Positions 8,773 through 16,413 of a DNA stretch of 64,000 nucleotides are shown here, in pieces (within the stretch, counting starts at the first letter, position 1; the number at the start of each line of letters is the position of its first letter). The notes under the pieces are model-generated. The model saw nothing but the letters and a program-made list of their open reading frames with translations. It did not search any database and was not told the origin of the DNA. The position numbers were made by a program, and so were the translations under genes. The DNA is taken from positions 1 through 64,000 of the forward strand of contig CAYWPR010000023.1 in the NCBI GenBank assembly GCA_964460115.1, written 5' to 3'. Source of the stretch: JAEUJZ01 sp964460115 (GTDB lineage: Bacteria > Myxococcota_A > Polyangia > Palsa-1104 > JAEUJZ01).

Positions 8773-8999
8773 CTGCGCTTTGGCGTTTACACACCAAAAT
8801 CTATTTTCCTGCGCTTTGGCGTTTACANNNNNNNNNNNNNNNNNNNNNNNNNNNNNNNNNNNNNNNNNNNNNNNNNNNNNNNNNNNNNNNNNNNNNNNNN
8901 NNNNNNNNNNNNNNNNNNNNNNNNNNNCTGCGCTTTGGCGTTTACACACCAAAATCTATTTTCCTGCGCTTTGGCGTTTACACACCAAAATCTATTTTA
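8773..8999. repeat. 36-bp tandem repeat array interrupted by an assembly gap
   Basis: Four head-to-tail copies of a 36-bp unit are visible: 8773-8808, 8809-8827 (cut by the gap), 8928-8963 and 8964-8999. The copies are identical except for the last base of the final one (A instead of C). The unit contains TTTGG and CCAAA separated by 10 bp, a possible small hairpin. Copies abut without spacers, so this is a minisatellite and not a CRISPR array. The last copy includes the stop codon of the M48-like gene (8997-8999). The unit has no stop in several frames and could encode a 12-residue repeat, but nothing suggests it is translated. Confidence 0.9.
8828..8927. other. Assembly gap (100 N)
   Basis: Exactly 100 unknown bases placed within the 36-bp tandem repeat. 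A round number of N is the usual placeholder for a gap of unknown length, so the true array is probably longer or shorter than the spacing implies. Confidence 0.97.
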
Positions 9000-9815
9000 G
9001 AGATTTTTGTCATCTAAGATCGCGGCCACGGCGGCATCACAATCTTCGACGGATTCGCCTGCCTCGCTGTCACGCGTACCGCCATCGACGATCGAGCGAT
9101 AGTATGTGCTGCCGGCAAAGCGACTGAGCGCGCGCTGACGTCGGCCAATTTCGCGGCTGCCTTGCGTCTCGTCGCTATGCTGCGCCAACTGGCCCAGATT
9201 GGCCAGCGCTACATCCAAATCGCGCGCGCACAGCAATCCGGCTCGATCGGCGGTGATATCAGCGCGGCGGCTCCACGCTTGCAGGGTCAAGGTTGCCGGC
9301 CGCACCGCCCAGCGCACTAGCGTATTGCGCGCGTGCTTGAGGTAGTGCAGCGCCGTACGAAACGGCACGTGGCCGTTTTGAATGCGTCCGCATTCACGAC
9401 CGAGTACATCCAAAAGTGCCGCATCGCGCAGATTGTCCAGCACTCCCTGGGCCAGCACGATATAAGCGTCCTCATCGGTGCCCAGTGTATAAATGCCGAC
9501 TGGTTGCGGCGCGATATAAACCGCTGGTGGATCGATGTGCAAAATGGCGGCGCATTTTTTGACGGCATTGGCCACTTCGGCATAGCGCTCGGCCGTCGCA
9601 CGGACCGTGGGGCCCAAAAGCTCGGCGCGCGCCAAATGCCGCCACAGCCGCCCCGCTTCATCCAATGCAAGCTGCACCGGATGTAGTTTGTCGAGCGTGC
9701 GCAATACGCGAACGTCGCCGGGATAGGCGTAGGCAGCCCCTTCGCGTACTTGCGCGGCGCGTAGCCCTTTGCGGCGCGCCACATAGCGCTGAAAGTCAAA
9801 ATCAACGGCTGGCAT
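8997..9815 (-). CDS. M48-type peptidase homologue with both zinc-site histidines replaced by arginine
   Basis: A 272-residue cytoplasmic-looking protein with the layout of short M48 (Ste24/HtpX-type) peptidases: PPAVYIAPQPVGIYTLGTD, IVLAQGVLDNL, then the segment that normally reads HExxH, here GRECGRIQNGH with Arg140-Glu141-Cys-Gly-Arg144, and further on ADITADRAGLLCARDLD, the region of the third zinc ligand. Both His positions are Arg (codons CGT and CGC, each one base from a His codon). The Glu-containing third-ligand motif reads Asp-Ile-Thr-Ala-Asp. The fold is probably kept and proteolysis lost. There is no signal peptide or membrane helix. It starts at ATG 9815, divergent from the lipoprotein at 9889; its stop lies in the tandem repeat. 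Confidence 0.8.
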   Translation of the reverse strand: MPAVDFDFQRYVARRKGLRAAQVREGAAYAYPGDVRVLRTLDKLHPVQLALDEAGRLWRHLARAELLGPTVRATAERYAEVANAVKKCAAILHIDPPAVYIAPQPVGIYTLGTDEDAYIVLAQGVLDNLRDAALLDVLGRECGRIQNGHVPFRTALHYLKHARNTLVRWAVRPATLTLQAWSRRADITADRAGLLCARDLDVALANLGQLAQHSDETQGSREIGRRQRALSRFAGSTYYRSIVDGGTRDSEAGESVEDCDAAVAAILDDKNL

Positions 9816-9888
9816 GACTCAGACGATACAGGATGATACAGTCCCTGGCCAGAAGGAGCGCCATACAGAGCGCCAAGAGGAGTCGGCG

Positions 9889-10731
9889 ATGCAAAGCGCA
9901 CAGGATCTTTTTTCCAAGCTGTCCATGTTGGTTTGCATGAGTATGGCTTTTTTCTTTGGCTGCGGCGCCGCGGATCGCGACTGGCCTGTCACAGCCGCCA
10001 CCCCCTTCAGCCTTGCCGCGATGACCTGCAACCCCGATAACAAGGGCGGCGATCTTGGCTGCGCCTGCACGCTGAATGCCCAGTGCAACCAATTTGACGA
10101 TGATACGCGGCTACTCGTTTGCGATGTTCCAAGCGGGAGCAGCGTCGGTGTGTGCCTGGACTGTCTGGCGCAGGCGCCGAAAACGCGTCCGATCGGTTGC
10201 GCCTGTACAGACGACAGCGATTGCCATAGCGGCCTTGTCTGCAACGGCCGTAGCTGTCAACCGCTGCGCCAGCGCGGCGAATACTGCTTCCACGACAGCG
10301 ACTGCGACAGCGTCATGGGCGTCTCGATGACTTGCTTGCCGACCAAATCGTGGTGCGGACCGCTCGGAGGCGGAACTTATTGCGACTTCAATAGCGACTG
10401 TCTAAGCGGTCGTTGCCAGGCGGGGCTCTGCTCTCCTTCTGGACCTGGTGCCAAGTGCGCTAGTGATGCCGACTGTCTGGCCCCGCAGGTCTGCAACCAA
10501 GTTCTAAAGCATTGCGTAGATCCACAACCCGACGGACAGCCCTGCGCGCGCAATGTCGAATGCCAAAATCAGTGCAATAGCTTCAGCGGCATTTGCTTGC
10601 TTGGACACAATGGCGTGATCTGCACGCTGCGCAATTCCGCGGGCCCAAATGGCGACTGCGAGCCCGGATTGCTGTGCACCGACTGCGGCGGTTCTTATAC
10701 ATGTCGCCTCCCTGGTGGCCCCTGCGGCTAG
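9889..10731 (+). CDS. Cysteine-rich lipoprotein with repeated Dickkopf-like Cys motifs
   Basis: A 280-residue putative lipoprotein. The N-terminus (QDLFSKLSMLVCMSMAFFFGCG) is a type II signal peptide with FFGC as a lipobox-like site. The mature part has about 35 Cys residues in repeats of the form C-x(5-6)-C-x-S-x-x-C-x-x-x-x-x-C, for example CACTDDSDCHSGLVC and GAKCASDADCLAPQVC. Such repeats are common in surface lipoproteins of Myxococcota; the function is unknown. ATG 9889 follows AAGAGGAG. The frame is open further upstream to 9814 but that part lacks a ribosome-binding site and would disrupt the signal peptide. It is followed at 52 bp by another lipoprotein gene. Confidence 0.8.
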   Translation: MQSAQDLFSKLSMLVCMSMAFFFGCGAADRDWPVTAATPFSLAAMTCNPDNKGGDLGCACTLNAQCNQFDDDTRLLVCDVPSGSSVGVCLDCLAQAPKTRPIGCACTDDSDCHSGLVCNGRSCQPLRQRGEYCFHDSDCDSVMGVSMTCLPTKSWCGPLGGGTYCDFNSDCLSGRCQAGLCSPSGPGAKCASDADCLAPQVCNQVLKHCVDPQPDGQPCARNVECQNQCNSFSGICLLGHNGVICTLRNSAGPNGDCEPGLLCTDCGGSYTCRLPGGPCG

Positions 10732-10783
10732 CAGCGGTTGCGAGCGCAGGCGCTGTCGAGTTACGTTTGTTGTAGAGGTGTAT

Positions 10784-11629
10784 ATGCCCCGCCAGCCAAG
10801 CATGACTCGATGCGCGCTTTTTGCCGGAGTCTTGGGAACAGCCGCGGCCGCGATGCTAAGCTGCGCTGCTGCCGGCCCAGCCAAGCGCAGCGAAAAACCT
10901 TCCGCAGCACCAGTACCGGCACGAGCACCAGCCCCCCCGCTTCCGGGAACCAGCACCAGCACCCATACCACGCGCCGCATCGTGACTGCGCCCGACGGCA
11001 CGACCACCATTACAGAAGAGGTCACCGTCGTTAAAGATGGGCAAACAACTCGTACCGTGACGACGCGTACTGCAGGCGGGACCCCTGGGACCACCGCGGT
11101 ATCTAGCCCTGATCCGCGCGCCGCCGCGGCCGCGACGATGCCCGCGGCGGCTCCTGTGGACGTAGCGCGAGACGGTGCGGCCCTTGTAAACGAAGCCCTT
11201 TTGGCCCACAACCGCGAGCGCCAAGCGCACAATGTGCCAAACCTACGCTGGGATCCCGCATTGGCGCGGCTGGCACAGGACTGGGCGAATCATCTGTGCC
11301 AGGGAGGCAGAGGCTTCTCGGCTCTAGAGCATCGTCCGCAGCGCCAAGGTGGCCCCGGTGAAAACTTATGGGCAGGGTTTACTTCTGAAGCCCAGACCTA
11401 CCCAGCGCAAGATGCCATAAAGGGCTGGAACGATGAACGCAAATATTACGACGCCCGCACGGGCCAGTGCCGAGTCGGCGAGTGCCGCCACTATACCCAA
11501 GTCGTCTGGCACAGCACCACCCATGTCGGCTGCGCCGTAGCGACCTGCCCATCTAGCGGAATGCATAGCACAGTGTGGGTGTGCAATTACTCCCCCGCCG
11601 GCAATCTGGAAGGCGAACGAGCGTACTAG
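10784..11629 (+). CDS. CAP (SCP/PR-1-like) domain lipoprotein
   Basis: A 281-residue protein with signal peptide and lipobox (AAAAMLSCAAAG), a Pro/Thr-rich linker of about 100 residues and a C-terminal CAP domain. Visible CAP motifs are LLAHNRERQAHNVPNLRWDPALARLAQDW (split here by position: AHNRERQ then LRWDPAL), GENLWAG, CRHYTQVVWHSTTHVGCA and WVCNYSPAGN. The two His and two Glu-type cavity residues expected in this fold are present (H of AHNRE-type region differs slightly, GEN and HYTQ are intact). ATG 10784 follows TAGAGGTG; ATG 10802 is an alternative. Bacterial CAP proteins are extracellular or envelope-bound and of mostly unknown function. Confidence 0.88.
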   Translation: MPRQPSMTRCALFAGVLGTAAAAMLSCAAAGPAKRSEKPSAAPVPARAPAPPLPGTSTSTHTTRRIVTAPDGTTTITEEVTVVKDGQTTRTVTTRTAGGTPGTTAVSSPDPRAAAAATMPAAAPVDVARDGAALVNEALLAHNRERQAHNVPNLRWDPALARLAQDWANHLCQGGRGFSALEHRPQRQGGPGENLWAGFTSEAQTYPAQDAIKGWNDERKYYDARTGQCRVGECRHYTQVVWHSTTHVGCAVATCPSSGMHSTVWVCNYSPAGNLEGERAY

Positions 11630-11837
11630 TTTCTTTTTTTGAACCGAGCGGTACGGTCGATTTTTCAGTCCCTCGCATAAAAGCAATTCTCAGTCGAAGC
11701 CGACGGCTGCTTTTTCAGAAGCGCCCTGGACGGTGCAGCGGCGTGAATGTGGCTTGATATGTGCGCTTCCATGCCCTATCTTCGGCGGCCGTTCGCCGCA
11801 GTAAAAAGTCGGCGACTCAACAAAAAGGAGCCTAACC

Positions 11838-12371
11838 ATGTCCATACTTGTCGAACCGACTCACGATCTGGAAACGCTTTTTCAAAAAGAACTGCATCTT
11901 CAAGATACTGAGTTACGCCGGGCGGCAGCGCTGGCGACGCTACATCGGCTGCATCTGAATAACCGTTTGACCGTCGAACAGTTTCTGGCAGATCTGCAGC
12001 GCCACAAAGATTTATGGGCGGTGGCCTCGACCATGGGCATTCTCGACTTCGTCGCGATTCTGGTCGGCACGCATGCCGCTGAACCAGCGCCGGAAAAGCC
12101 GCGGCGGACGCGACTCAGTGAAGAACAGAAAAGCGCTTTGAAGCTGGCCTTGCTGCGCGTGCTAGGCGGCTACACCGAAGGGATGAGCCGCGCCGATTGC
12201 GCAACGGCAGTTTATGATCAGGGCCTCATGCCTTCCAGCATCGACCCCGCAGAGCTGGCCAGCAAGCTACGCCAGCCGCTTGAAGAGCTTGTCACGGAAG
12301 GCAAACTGCACACCGTAGGTGAGAAGCGGCGTATGCGGTATTTTGCCGGCCCGGGGCCGAAGCGGAAGTAA
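11838..12371 (+). CDS. Conserved protein of unknown function, possibly winged-helix at the C-terminus
   Basis: A 177-residue soluble protein that I do not recognise. The first 80 residues are predicted helical (ELRRAAALATLHRLHLNNRLTVEQFLADLQRHKDLW). After a Pro/Arg linker comes a C-terminal part (SRADCATAVYDQGLMPSSID, KLRQPLEELVTEGKLHTVGEKRRMRYF) whose helix-helix-strand-wing pattern and basic end resemble a winged helix. The ribosome-binding site AAAAAGGAG sits 7 bp before ATG 11838. It stands alone with a 208-bp upstream region that should contain its promoter. DNA or RNA binding is only an inference. Confidence 0.75.
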   Translation: MSILVEPTHDLETLFQKELHLQDTELRRAAALATLHRLHLNNRLTVEQFLADLQRHKDLWAVASTMGILDFVAILVGTHAAEPAPEKPRRTRLSEEQKSALKLALLRVLGGYTEGMSRADCATAVYDQGLMPSSIDPAELASKLRQPLEELVTEGKLHTVGEKRRMRYFAGPGPKRK

Positions 12372-12382
12372 GGAAGTTACGC

Positions 12383-12396
12383 TCGGCTGTAGCCGA
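12383..12396. terminator. Candidate bidirectional terminator hairpin
   Basis: TCGGC, loop TGTA, GCCGA lies in the 25-bp space between two convergent genes (ends at 12371 and 12397). The stem is short and has no long T-run, so termination strength is uncertain. Confidence 0.4.
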
Positions 12397-13467
12397 TTAT
12401 GCGGAAGGCGGTGGGCCGCGGACGATAATCTCGTCAGCTAGCTCATCCGCTATCTCGCCGGGTGGACGAGAAGTAGCGCGGGTACGTTCGGCGATTTCGC
12501 GAATCGTATTGTAAATCTGGCTGGTCTTGGTTCGCGCTTTGTCCGCATCATAGCCGGCAAATTCTTGCGCGACGTTGATTAGACCGCCCGCATTGATGGC
12601 GTAGTCAGGCGCATAGAAGATCTGACGGCGCATCAGTTCGTGGTCGATGCTGGGCGATTCAAGCTGATTGTTCGCAGCGCCGGCAATCACTTTGCAACGC
12701 AATCGGCCGATGGTCGCTTCAGAGATTGCGCCGCCGAGCGCACAGGGCGAGAAAATGTCGCACTCGGTGTCGAAAATCTGATCGATAGAAACCACCTGGG
12801 CCCCGGTCTCCTCCGCCACCGCGGCCGCGCGCTTGGCATCGATATCCGCAACCGTCAGCCGAGCACCTTTGGCATGTAGCTCTCGAGCCAGATAGGAGCC
12901 GACGGCGCCCGTGCCTTGCACGGCAATGCGCAGACCGGCCAGGTCGCCGTTTTTGCGGCCGAGCATGACGTCGGCAATCGCTTCGATGCCGCGGCGTACG
13001 CCAAATGCCGTAAAGGGTGAGGGATCTCCCGACCCGCCCTGATCGGCGGATGTGCCGAGAACATGGCGGGTGGTGCGGCGCACGATGTCCATATCGCGAG
13101 TCGAGGTTCCAGAATCCTCACAGGTCAAGTAGGCGCCATGAAGGGAATCGACGAAGCGACCAAACGCGGCAAACAGCGCCGGACGGTCAAAGTCGCGATG
13201 TTGCATGGCCGGCGACGCCCAAATCACCGCCTTGCCACCGCCGTGCGGCAAACCCGCCAGGGCGGCCTTGTGACTCATCGCCCGCGCGAGCCGCACCGCA
13301 TCGTAGATGGCAGCCGGTTCGTCGAGGTAATGAAAGACACGGCAACCGCCGATGGCCGGCCCAAGCCGGGTTGAGTGCAGCGCCACCAAGGCTCGTAGCC
13401 CGGTCGCGCGATCCACAGCCATGTGTAGCTGTCCGTACTGAAGGTCTTGAAGTAGGCGAAAGATCAT
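12397..13467 (-). CDS. Glu/Leu/Phe/Val dehydrogenase, leucine-dehydrogenase type
   Basis: NAD-dependent oxidative deamination of a branched-chain or aromatic amino acid. The 356-residue protein carries the substrate-domain signature GLPHGGGKAVIWASP with the catalytic Lys, TCEDSGTSTRDMD, the Rossmann motif GTGAVGSYLARELHAKGARLTVADID, and ANNQLESP with YAPDYAINAGGLINVAQE, which are typical of leucine/phenylalanine dehydrogenases and not of hexameric glutamate dehydrogenases. ATG 13467 (MIFRLLQDLQYGQLH) is chosen; a longer frame to 13503 adds 12 unlikely residues. Leucine dehydrogenase is favoured, as in many spore- or fruiting-body-forming bacteria that use branched-chain precursors, but substrate is not certain. 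Confidence 0.9.
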   Translation of the reverse strand: MIFRLLQDLQYGQLHMAVDRATGLRALVALHSTRLGPAIGGCRVFHYLDEPAAIYDAVRLARAMSHKAALAGLPHGGGKAVIWASPAMQHRDFDRPALFAAFGRFVDSLHGAYLTCEDSGTSTRDMDIVRRTTRHVLGTSADQGGSGDPSPFTAFGVRRGIEAIADVMLGRKNGDLAGLRIAVQGTGAVGSYLARELHAKGARLTVADIDAKRAAAVAEETGAQVVSIDQIFDTECDIFSPCALGGAISEATIGRLRCKVIAGAANNQLESPSIDHELMRRQIFYAPDYAINAGGLINVAQEFAGYDADKARTKTSQIYNTIREIAERTRATSRPPGEIADELADEIIVRGPPPSA

Positions 13468-13590
13468 ATACAGCTTATGCCAGGCCCCCCCTCCCCCAAG
13501 CAACAGAAAAGGAGCGCCGCGGCGATGAAGGATCGATTAAGAGGTGAGGAAAGGAGCCAAGTAGGACCGGCGAAGGAACCAGACCAGAAG

Positions 13591-14133
13591 CTAAGAATTT
13601 TTTGTTTTGGGGTCGGCGGCGCGCTCTGACGCGGCACCAACCGAGGCCGAGGCACTGACAGAGCGTTCCATCGCACGCTGTCCAATCGTTGGCAGCGCCG
13701 GAATGGTTCGCGCCGCAGGCGTTGCCGGCGCCTCCGAAATCGCTGGCGCCGCAGGCATGGCGGGCCGCTGGGCCGCGGCATTAGCGGCCGGCACCGGGGC
13801 CGAGTTTGGCAAGGGCGCGGAACGCGACGACGATACAGACGACTCGCTGACGAACATGACCCGCGGGGCAATGATGTCGCCGCTGACTCGGCCGCTATGG
13901 TGAATGCGAACCACATCGCGAGCCCGTAGCGTCCCCTGAAACAAACCGATCACCAGAGCTTCGCCAACTTCGGTATCGGTACATTGCACGGTGGCGCCAG
14001 CCGCAACCGTCAGGCAACCGCTGACGCGCAAAGGTCCGCCTTCGATATGTCCCTCTACAAGGAGATCTCCATCCGCGTGAATCTGGCCGGAGATTCGCAT
14101 CCCTGCGGCAAAGGTGGACTTGGCGATTGTCAT
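13591..14133 (-). CDS. Bactofilin
   Basis: A polymer-forming cytoskeletal protein of 180 residues. The first 100 residues show the right-handed beta-helix repeat pattern (GMRISGQIHADGDLLVEGHIEG, LTVAAGATVQ, VIGLFQGTLRARDVVRIHHSGRVSGDI). The C-terminal 75 residues are an Ala/Pro-rich disordered tail ending in basic residues. Bactofilins self-assemble into filaments at the inner membrane or in the cytoplasm, and in myxobacteria they help organise chromosomes, polarity proteins and cell shape. Compared with model bactofilins the beta-helix is rather short. It is divergent from the kinase gene at 14354. Confidence 0.88.
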   Translation of the reverse strand: MTIAKSTFAAGMRISGQIHADGDLLVEGHIEGGPLRVSGCLTVAAGATVQCTDTEVGEALVIGLFQGTLRARDVVRIHHSGRVSGDIIAPRVMFVSESSVSSSRSAPLPNSAPVPAANAAAQRPAMPAAPAISEAPATPAARTIPALPTIGQRAMERSVSASASVGAASERAADPKTKNS

Positions 14134-14253
14134 AGTTTGAGAAAACTACCACCCACAACGCCTGTTGGTCAACGCGCTCCTTCTCGGAATAGTCCTATTT
14201 AGGTTTGGGATTCTGCACCTAGCTCTCTTTTTGCAGAAAAGAAGGACAGATGT

Positions 14254-14270
14254 AGGTTTGGCCAAACCCT
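14254..14270. promoter_or_regulatory. Candidate operator: palindrome with an upstream half-site
   Basis: GGTTTGGCCAAACC at 14255-14268 is a perfect 14-bp palindrome. An AGGTTTGG copy occurs 53 bp upstream at 14201-14208. Both lie in the 220-bp space between the divergent bactofilin and kinase genes, a position suited to a transcription-factor site. No known consensus was matched. Confidence 0.4.
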
Positions 14271-14353
14271 AGTCGCAAACGGCCGCCAAAGACCCATGGT
14301 ATAGTGAGTTTGCCGGCGCGTCGTGCGAGCTGGCCAAGCGTACTGCCACTGCA

Positions 14354-15769
14354 ATGCTAGGGATCGGCCAATCTATCGGAAGCTACCGCATCGTCCGCAT
14401 GCTCGGCGAGGGCGGCATGGGCCAAGTCTTTGAGGCCGTGCAGGAAGAGATAGGCAAACGTGTGGCGATAAAAGCCCTGCACGCACATCTATCTCAGCAC
14501 GCGGAAACCGCCATTCGCTTTCTGAACGAGGCGCGGGCCGTCAATCTGATTCAGCACCCAAGCATGGTGACGATCTTTGAAGCCGGCAAGCTGCCCGACG
14601 GTACGGTGTACCTAGTGATGGAATATTTGGCAGGCGAGTCCCTAAAGCAGCGCATTGCCGGAGGCAGCCTGACAATTTCCGCCACCATGCGACTCGGACG
14701 CCAAATCGCCTCGGCGCTGCAAGCCGCCCACGATAAGAACATCGTTCATCGCGACTTGAAACCGGACAACGTCTACATCGTTCCCGATCCGGAAGCCGCC
14801 GCGGGTGAGCGGGCCAAGATACTCGACTTTGGCATCGCCAAGTTGACCCAAGAACAGCAAGGAACAACCGGTCAGGTCAAAACCCAAACCGGAATTATGA
14901 TGGGCACTCCGCTTTATATGTCGCCCGAGCAGTGCGATGGTGCGGCCCATGTCGATGCCAAAAGCGATGTCTATTCGCTGGGAGTGATTCTGTACGAGAT
15001 GCTCACCGGCGCGCCGCCGTTTATGGCGAGTACGCTTGGCGCGCTCATGCTGCAGCAGCTTTATTCAGCTCCGCGTCCTTTGCGCGAAGCCAACTCCGAA
15101 ATTCCCGAACCGCTGGCGCAGCTTATCGCCCGCATGCTGGCCAAAGCTGGCAGCGAGCGACCATCGATGAGCGAAACTGCTCAGGAGTTAGAAAAATACG
15201 GCCAGACGACGATGAGTGGCCATTCCGTACCCTATGCGGCCGCGTCGGCTGCACCGTCCACGCTGCCTGCGCTGCCCGCGCCGTCCGCGCAAATCTCTAC
15301 AGCGCTGGCCGTCACCACGGAGCCGCCGCCGCCGCGACCGCGCAATCCACGGCGGTGGCAGTGGCCCTTATTGGCGGCCGCCCTGCTGCTGCCGCTTGGC
15401 GGGCTTTTGGGATATGTGCTACTGCGGCCGGCCAAAGTCCGTGTGGCGATACGCATCGTCGGAGACATTGGCGCTGGTCAAGTCGTCTCCGAACCGGCCG
15501 GTATTGATTGCGGCGACCTTTGCAAAGGCTTGTTCAAAAAAGGCCAGCGCCTGCTTCTGACCGCCAGTCCGGCCAGCCTATATGTTTTTGTCGGCTGGAC
15601 AGGAGATTGCATCGGTCTTGCGCCCTGTCAGCTACAACCCCGCTGGGAACAAAACATCGAAGCGCACTTTAAAAAGCTTCCGCCCCCTACATCGCCAAGC
15701 GTTTTCAAGCCGCCTTCGGTGACGCCTCCCCCGTATCGAGTTCCCGCCAAAAAGCATCGCAAGCGCTAG
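14354..15769 (+). CDS. Membrane Ser/Thr protein kinase with C-terminal extracytoplasmic domain
   Basis: A 471-residue Hanks-type kinase. The domain at about 11-285 has the Gly loop LGEGGMGQVFEA, the Lys in VAIKAL, HRDLKPDN (His132), DFGIA, GTPLYMSPEQ and SDVYSLGVILYEMLTG, so it should be active. A Pro/Ala-rich linker leads to one membrane helix (about 335-358, PLLAAALLLPLGGLLGYVLL). The outside part has the pattern VVSEPAGIDCGDLCKGLFKKG followed by FVGWTGDCIGLAPCQL, which resembles the divergent InlB B-repeat/FIVAR-like Cys-bounded modules often found on myxobacterial surface proteins. It probably senses an envelope signal. ATG 14354; the 3' end is 8 bp from the convergent lipoprotein gene. 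Confidence 0.93.
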   Translation: MLGIGQSIGSYRIVRMLGEGGMGQVFEAVQEEIGKRVAIKALHAHLSQHAETAIRFLNEARAVNLIQHPSMVTIFEAGKLPDGTVYLVMEYLAGESLKQRIAGGSLTISATMRLGRQIASALQAAHDKNIVHRDLKPDNVYIVPDPEAAAGERAKILDFGIAKLTQEQQGTTGQVKTQTGIMMGTPLYMSPEQCDGAAHVDAKSDVYSLGVILYEMLTGAPPFMASTLGALMLQQLYSAPRPLREANSEIPEPLAQLIARMLAKAGSERPSMSETAQELEKYGQTTMSGHSVPYAAASAAPSTLPALPAPSAQISTALAVTTEPPPPRPRNPRRWQWPLLAAALLLPLGGLLGYVLLRPAKVRVAIRIVGDIGAGQVVSEPAGIDCGDLCKGLFKKGQRLLLTASPASLYVFVGWTGDCIGLAPCQLQPRWEQNIEAHFKKLPPPTSPSVFKPPSVTPPPYRVPAKKHRKR

Positions 15770-15777
15770 ACACTGTT

Positions 15778-16413
15778 TTATGAGTTCGGCAACAAAACGA
15801 TGACTTTGTCCGCGATGCGCTCGACCATTGCGCCGAGCGCTTGGCTTAGCGCCTCGACCACGGCATCGCCATTGCCACCGGTCATGCGCACTGGCTGATC
15901 TATCGTCAGCGTTTCTTCCCAGCGCACCAAGTGCTGATCATGCAAGCGCACCGCTACCGCCACTCGAGCCAGCGGCTTTGGCGCGCGAATTTCCTCAAAG
16001 GAAAGTAGATTCACATCCAGAACCAATACCGATCCGGACACAACATGACGCAGTCCGCGCTGCTCAAAAAGCACGCGAGAAAGCTGGCGTTTCAGATAGC
16101 GATCCGGCGTCTCGGTCCAGCGGCGTTCGGGATAGTAGCCAAATTCATAAGCCGAATCGCGAAAGACCAGCCGTTCGTCCAAATGGGAAGCGGCCTCGAT
16201 GCGACCTAGCCGCAACTGTTTTCCCGATTCCAAACTTGGCATAGGCGCGTGCGCTTCCGTATCGACCGGCATCGGACTAAAGTAGCGCGGCGATAGCGGC
16301 GTGTTCTTGGAAGTCAGCGCGCAAGCGCCAAGTATGCACAATCCGGCCAGCGTCGCCCAAAACCGGACGCGCCAAACGATTTGACCACAGCGTAGCGCAA
16401 AGGAGTCCTTCAT
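15778..16413 (-). CDS. ABC-transport auxiliary lipoprotein (PqiC-type)
   Basis: A 211-residue lipoprotein, last gene of the MCE transport operon. The signal peptide ends in a lipobox, LCILGAC. The mature part has YFSP, LRLGRIEAASHLDERLVFRDS and YEFGYYPERRWTETPDRYLKRQLSRVLF, matching the auxiliary component domain (PqiC/YmbA-like) that accompanies MCE systems. It probably contacts the MCE protein on the periplasmic side. Its start overlaps the mlaD stop by 4 bp (ATGA), supporting co-translation. Confidence 0.85.
   Translation of the reverse strand: MKDSFALRCGQIVWRVRFWATLAGLCILGACALTSKNTPLSPRYFSPMPVDTEAHAPMPSLESGKQLRLGRIEAASHLDERLVFRDSAYEFGYYPERRWTETPDRYLKRQLSRVLFEQRGLRHVVSGSVLVLDVNLLSFEEIRAPKPLARVAVAVRLHDQHLVRWEETLTIDQPVRMTGGNGDAVVEALSQALGAMVERIADKVIVLLPNS

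Noticed and set aside
8773..8999. CRISPR array suggested by a 36-bp repeat
   Set aside because: Copies are directly adjacent with no spacers and no cas genes are in the window.
11697..11720. Rho-independent terminator after the CAP lipoprotein
   Set aside because: The stem is only 4 bp (AGCC/GGCT) before a T-run; too weak to list.
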